Shown here in pieces: positions 6,073 through 7,296 of a stretch of DNA of 7,296 bases; position 1 is the stretch's first letter, and each line of letters begins with the position of its first letter. The notes under the pieces were generated by a model. It made no database searches, was not told the DNA's origin, and saw nothing but the letters and a program-made list of their open reading frames with translations. This stretch comes from Sphingomonadales bacterium (lineage in GTDB: Bacteria; Pseudomonadota; Alphaproteobacteria; Sphingomonadales; Sphingomonadaceae). The stretch lies in the NCBI GenBank assembly GCA_017302775.1, contig JAFLDC010000131.1, positions 1 through 7,296 on the forward strand, written 5' to 3'. The position numbers and the translations under genes are program-made.

Positions 6073-7242
6073 ATGCGCGCGACGCCCGATTTCGATTTCG
6101 ATCTGCCTGAATCTGCCCGGATGATACGCGATGCCGCCGGTCGCTTTGCCGACGAAAAGATCGCGCCGTTAGCCGCAAGGGTCGATGCGGAGGACTGGTT
6201 CCCCCGTGCCGAACTGTGGCAGGCAATGGGCGAGCTGGGATTGCATGGGATCACCGTAGAAGAAGAATGGGGCGGACTTGGCCTCGGCTATCTCGACCAT
6301 GTCATCGCAGTGGAGGAGGTCAGCCGGGCCAGCGCCTCGATCGGGCTTTCGTACGGTGCCCACAGCAACCTCTGCGTCAACCAGATCCGCCGCTGGGGCA
6401 ATGATGAGCAGAAGGCGCAGTACCTGCCCAAACTGGTCAGCGGCGAACATGTCGGCTCGCTGGCGATGAGCGAGGCCAGTGCCGGATCGGACGTGGTTTC
6501 GATGAAGCTCAAGGCCGATGGCGTGCAAGGCGGCTATGTCCTGAATGGCACCAAGTTCTGGATCACCAACGCCAGCTATGCCGATACCCTGGTGGTCTAT
6601 GCCAAGACCGCGCCAGAAGCCGGATCGCGTGGGATCACCGCCTTCCTGATCGAAAAGGATGACGAGGGCTTCTCCATCGGCCAGAAGATCGACAAGATGG
6701 GGATGCGCGGCAGCCCTACTGCCGAACTGGTGTTCAACGATTGCTTCATTCCCGAAGAACGGATCATGGGCCCGCTGCACGGCGGCGTGGGCGTGCTGAT
6801 GAGCGGGTTGGATTACGAGCGCGTGGTGCTGGCCGGGCTGCAACTGGGCATCATGCAGGCCTGCCTCGATGTGGTCATTCCGTACCTGCGCGAGCGCAAG
6901 CAGTTCGGCCAACCGATCGGCGCGTTCCAGCTGATGCAGGCCAAGGTGGCGGACATGTACGTCGCGCTGCAATCGGCCCGGGCCTATACCTATGCCGTCG
7001 CCAAGAGCTGCGATGCCGGGCAAACCACCCGCTTCGACGCAGCGGGCGCGATCCTGCTGGCATCCGAAAATGCCTTCAAGGTAGCGGGAGAGGCCGTCCA
7101 GGCGCTGGGCGGAGCGGGCTATACCAAGGACTGGCCGGTGGAGCGTTACCTGCGCGATGCCAAACTGCTCGATATCGGCGCGGGGACGAATGAGATCAGA
7201 CGCATGCTGATCGGGCGCGAACTGATTGGGGCGAATGGATGA
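6073..7242 (+). CDS. ivd: Isovaleryl-CoA dehydrogenase (leucine degradation)
   Basis: An FAD-dependent cytoplasmic enzyme oxidising isovaleryl-CoA to 3-methylcrotonyl-CoA in leucine catabolism. It is 389 residues, the usual length for acyl-CoA dehydrogenases. Numbered from ATG 6073: the isovaleryl-type stretch SIGLSYGAHSNLCVNQI (89-105), the first family signature SLAMSEASAGSD (129-140), KFWITNASYAD (161-171), RERKQFGQPIGAFQ (273-286), the second signature around GGAGYTKDWPVERYLRD (346-362), and the C-terminal IGAGTNEIRR (368-377). The subfamily call rests on the catalytic base: Glu249 in GLDYERVVLAG sits where human IVD has its Glu254, while the position of the medium-chain enzyme's Glu is Gly (GAGT rather than YEGT). 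ATG 6073 is preferred over the in-frame TTG/ATG extension towards 6001 because of AGAGGAG. It overlaps the next gene by ATGA. The symbol liuA is also used. Confidence 0.94.
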   Translation: MRATPDFDFDLPESARMIRDAAGRFADEKIAPLAARVDAEDWFPRAELWQAMGELGLHGITVEEEWGGLGLGYLDHVIAVEEVSRASASIGLSYGAHSNLCVNQIRRWGNDEQKAQYLPKLVSGEHVGSLAMSEASAGSDVVSMKLKADGVQGGYVLNGTKFWITNASYADTLVVYAKTAPEAGSRGITAFLIEKDDEGFSIGQKIDKMGMRGSPTAELVFNDCFIPEERIMGPLHGGVGVLMSGLDYERVVLAGLQLGIMQACLDVVIPYLRERKQFGQPIGAFQLMQAKVADMYVALQSARAYTYAVAKSCDAGQTTRFDAAGAILLASENAFKVAGEAVQALGGAGYTKDWPVERYLRDAKLLDIGAGTNEIRRMLIGRELIGANG

Positions 7243-7296
7243 GCGCCCCCACCCTCACCACCACACTCAACCCGGACGACCCGCAGGCCCAGGCCC
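7239..7296 (+). CDS. N-terminus of probable 3-methylcrotonyl-CoA carboxylase beta (carboxyltransferase) subunit, cut by the window edge
   Basis: ATG 7239 overlaps the stop of the isovaleryl-CoA dehydrogenase as ATGA. Nineteen codons are visible (MSAPTLTTTLNPDDPQAQA), open to the edge. No domain is present, so the assignment is from context: in many proteobacteria the carboxyltransferase subunit (liuB/mccB) directly follows isovaleryl-CoA dehydrogenase and carboxylates its product. The short Ser/Ala/Thr-rich start is compatible with that family but not diagnostic. Another leucine-pathway gene is possible. Confidence 0.6.
   Translation, partial: MSAPTLTTTLNPDDPQAQA

Noticed and set aside
6169..7023. 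284-codon minus-strand open frame inside the isovaleryl-CoA dehydrogenase
   Set aside because: Antisense shadow of a gene with complete family signatures; its His/Gly/Ala/Leu-rich translation matches no family I know.

Overview
The window looks like chromosomal DNA of an alphaproteobacterium, most likely a sphingomonad (Sphingomonadales). This rests on roughly 60% GC, the character of the proteins, and the lgt then NDUFAF7-like methyltransferase gene order. It is inference; no search was run. All complete genes are core metabolic or housekeeping genes. I see no transposase, tRNA, rRNA, CRISPR array or phage gene, and no convincing new biological system.

Layout. The minus strand carries glnD (PII uridylyltransferase, about 147-2081, lacking its C-terminal part). 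Just upstream of it lies an AMP-forming acyl-CoA ligase (2078-3790). The two overlap by four bases (GTGA), so the ligase is probably read first and glnD second. A 185-bp divergent region (3791-3975) separates them from the plus-strand genes. These are lgt (lipoprotein diacylglyceryl transferase, 3976-4902), a COG1565/NDUFAF7-type methyltransferase (4899-5993, ATGA overlap with lgt), an isovaleryl-CoA dehydrogenase (6073-7242), and the first codons of what is probably the methylcrotonyl-CoA carboxylase carboxyltransferase subunit (7239 to the edge, again an ATGA overlap). The last two would perform consecutive or near-consecutive steps of leucine degradation.

The main anomaly is at the left edge. 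The glnD reading frame stays open to base 1, but recognisable GlnD sequence stops exactly at a GGATCC (GATC) site at 142-147. The 143 bases outside it are about 75% GC by hand count, and their codon use fits a different protein on the opposite strand. This looks like a cloning or assembly chimera, or less likely a real rearrangement that truncated glnD before its ACT domains. Other points are an exact 18-bp palindrome inside the 5' end of the ligase gene, a smaller inverted repeat sharing its ACCGTT half-site in the divergent region, and an Lgt that appears to carry Ile where a conserved Tyr is expected.
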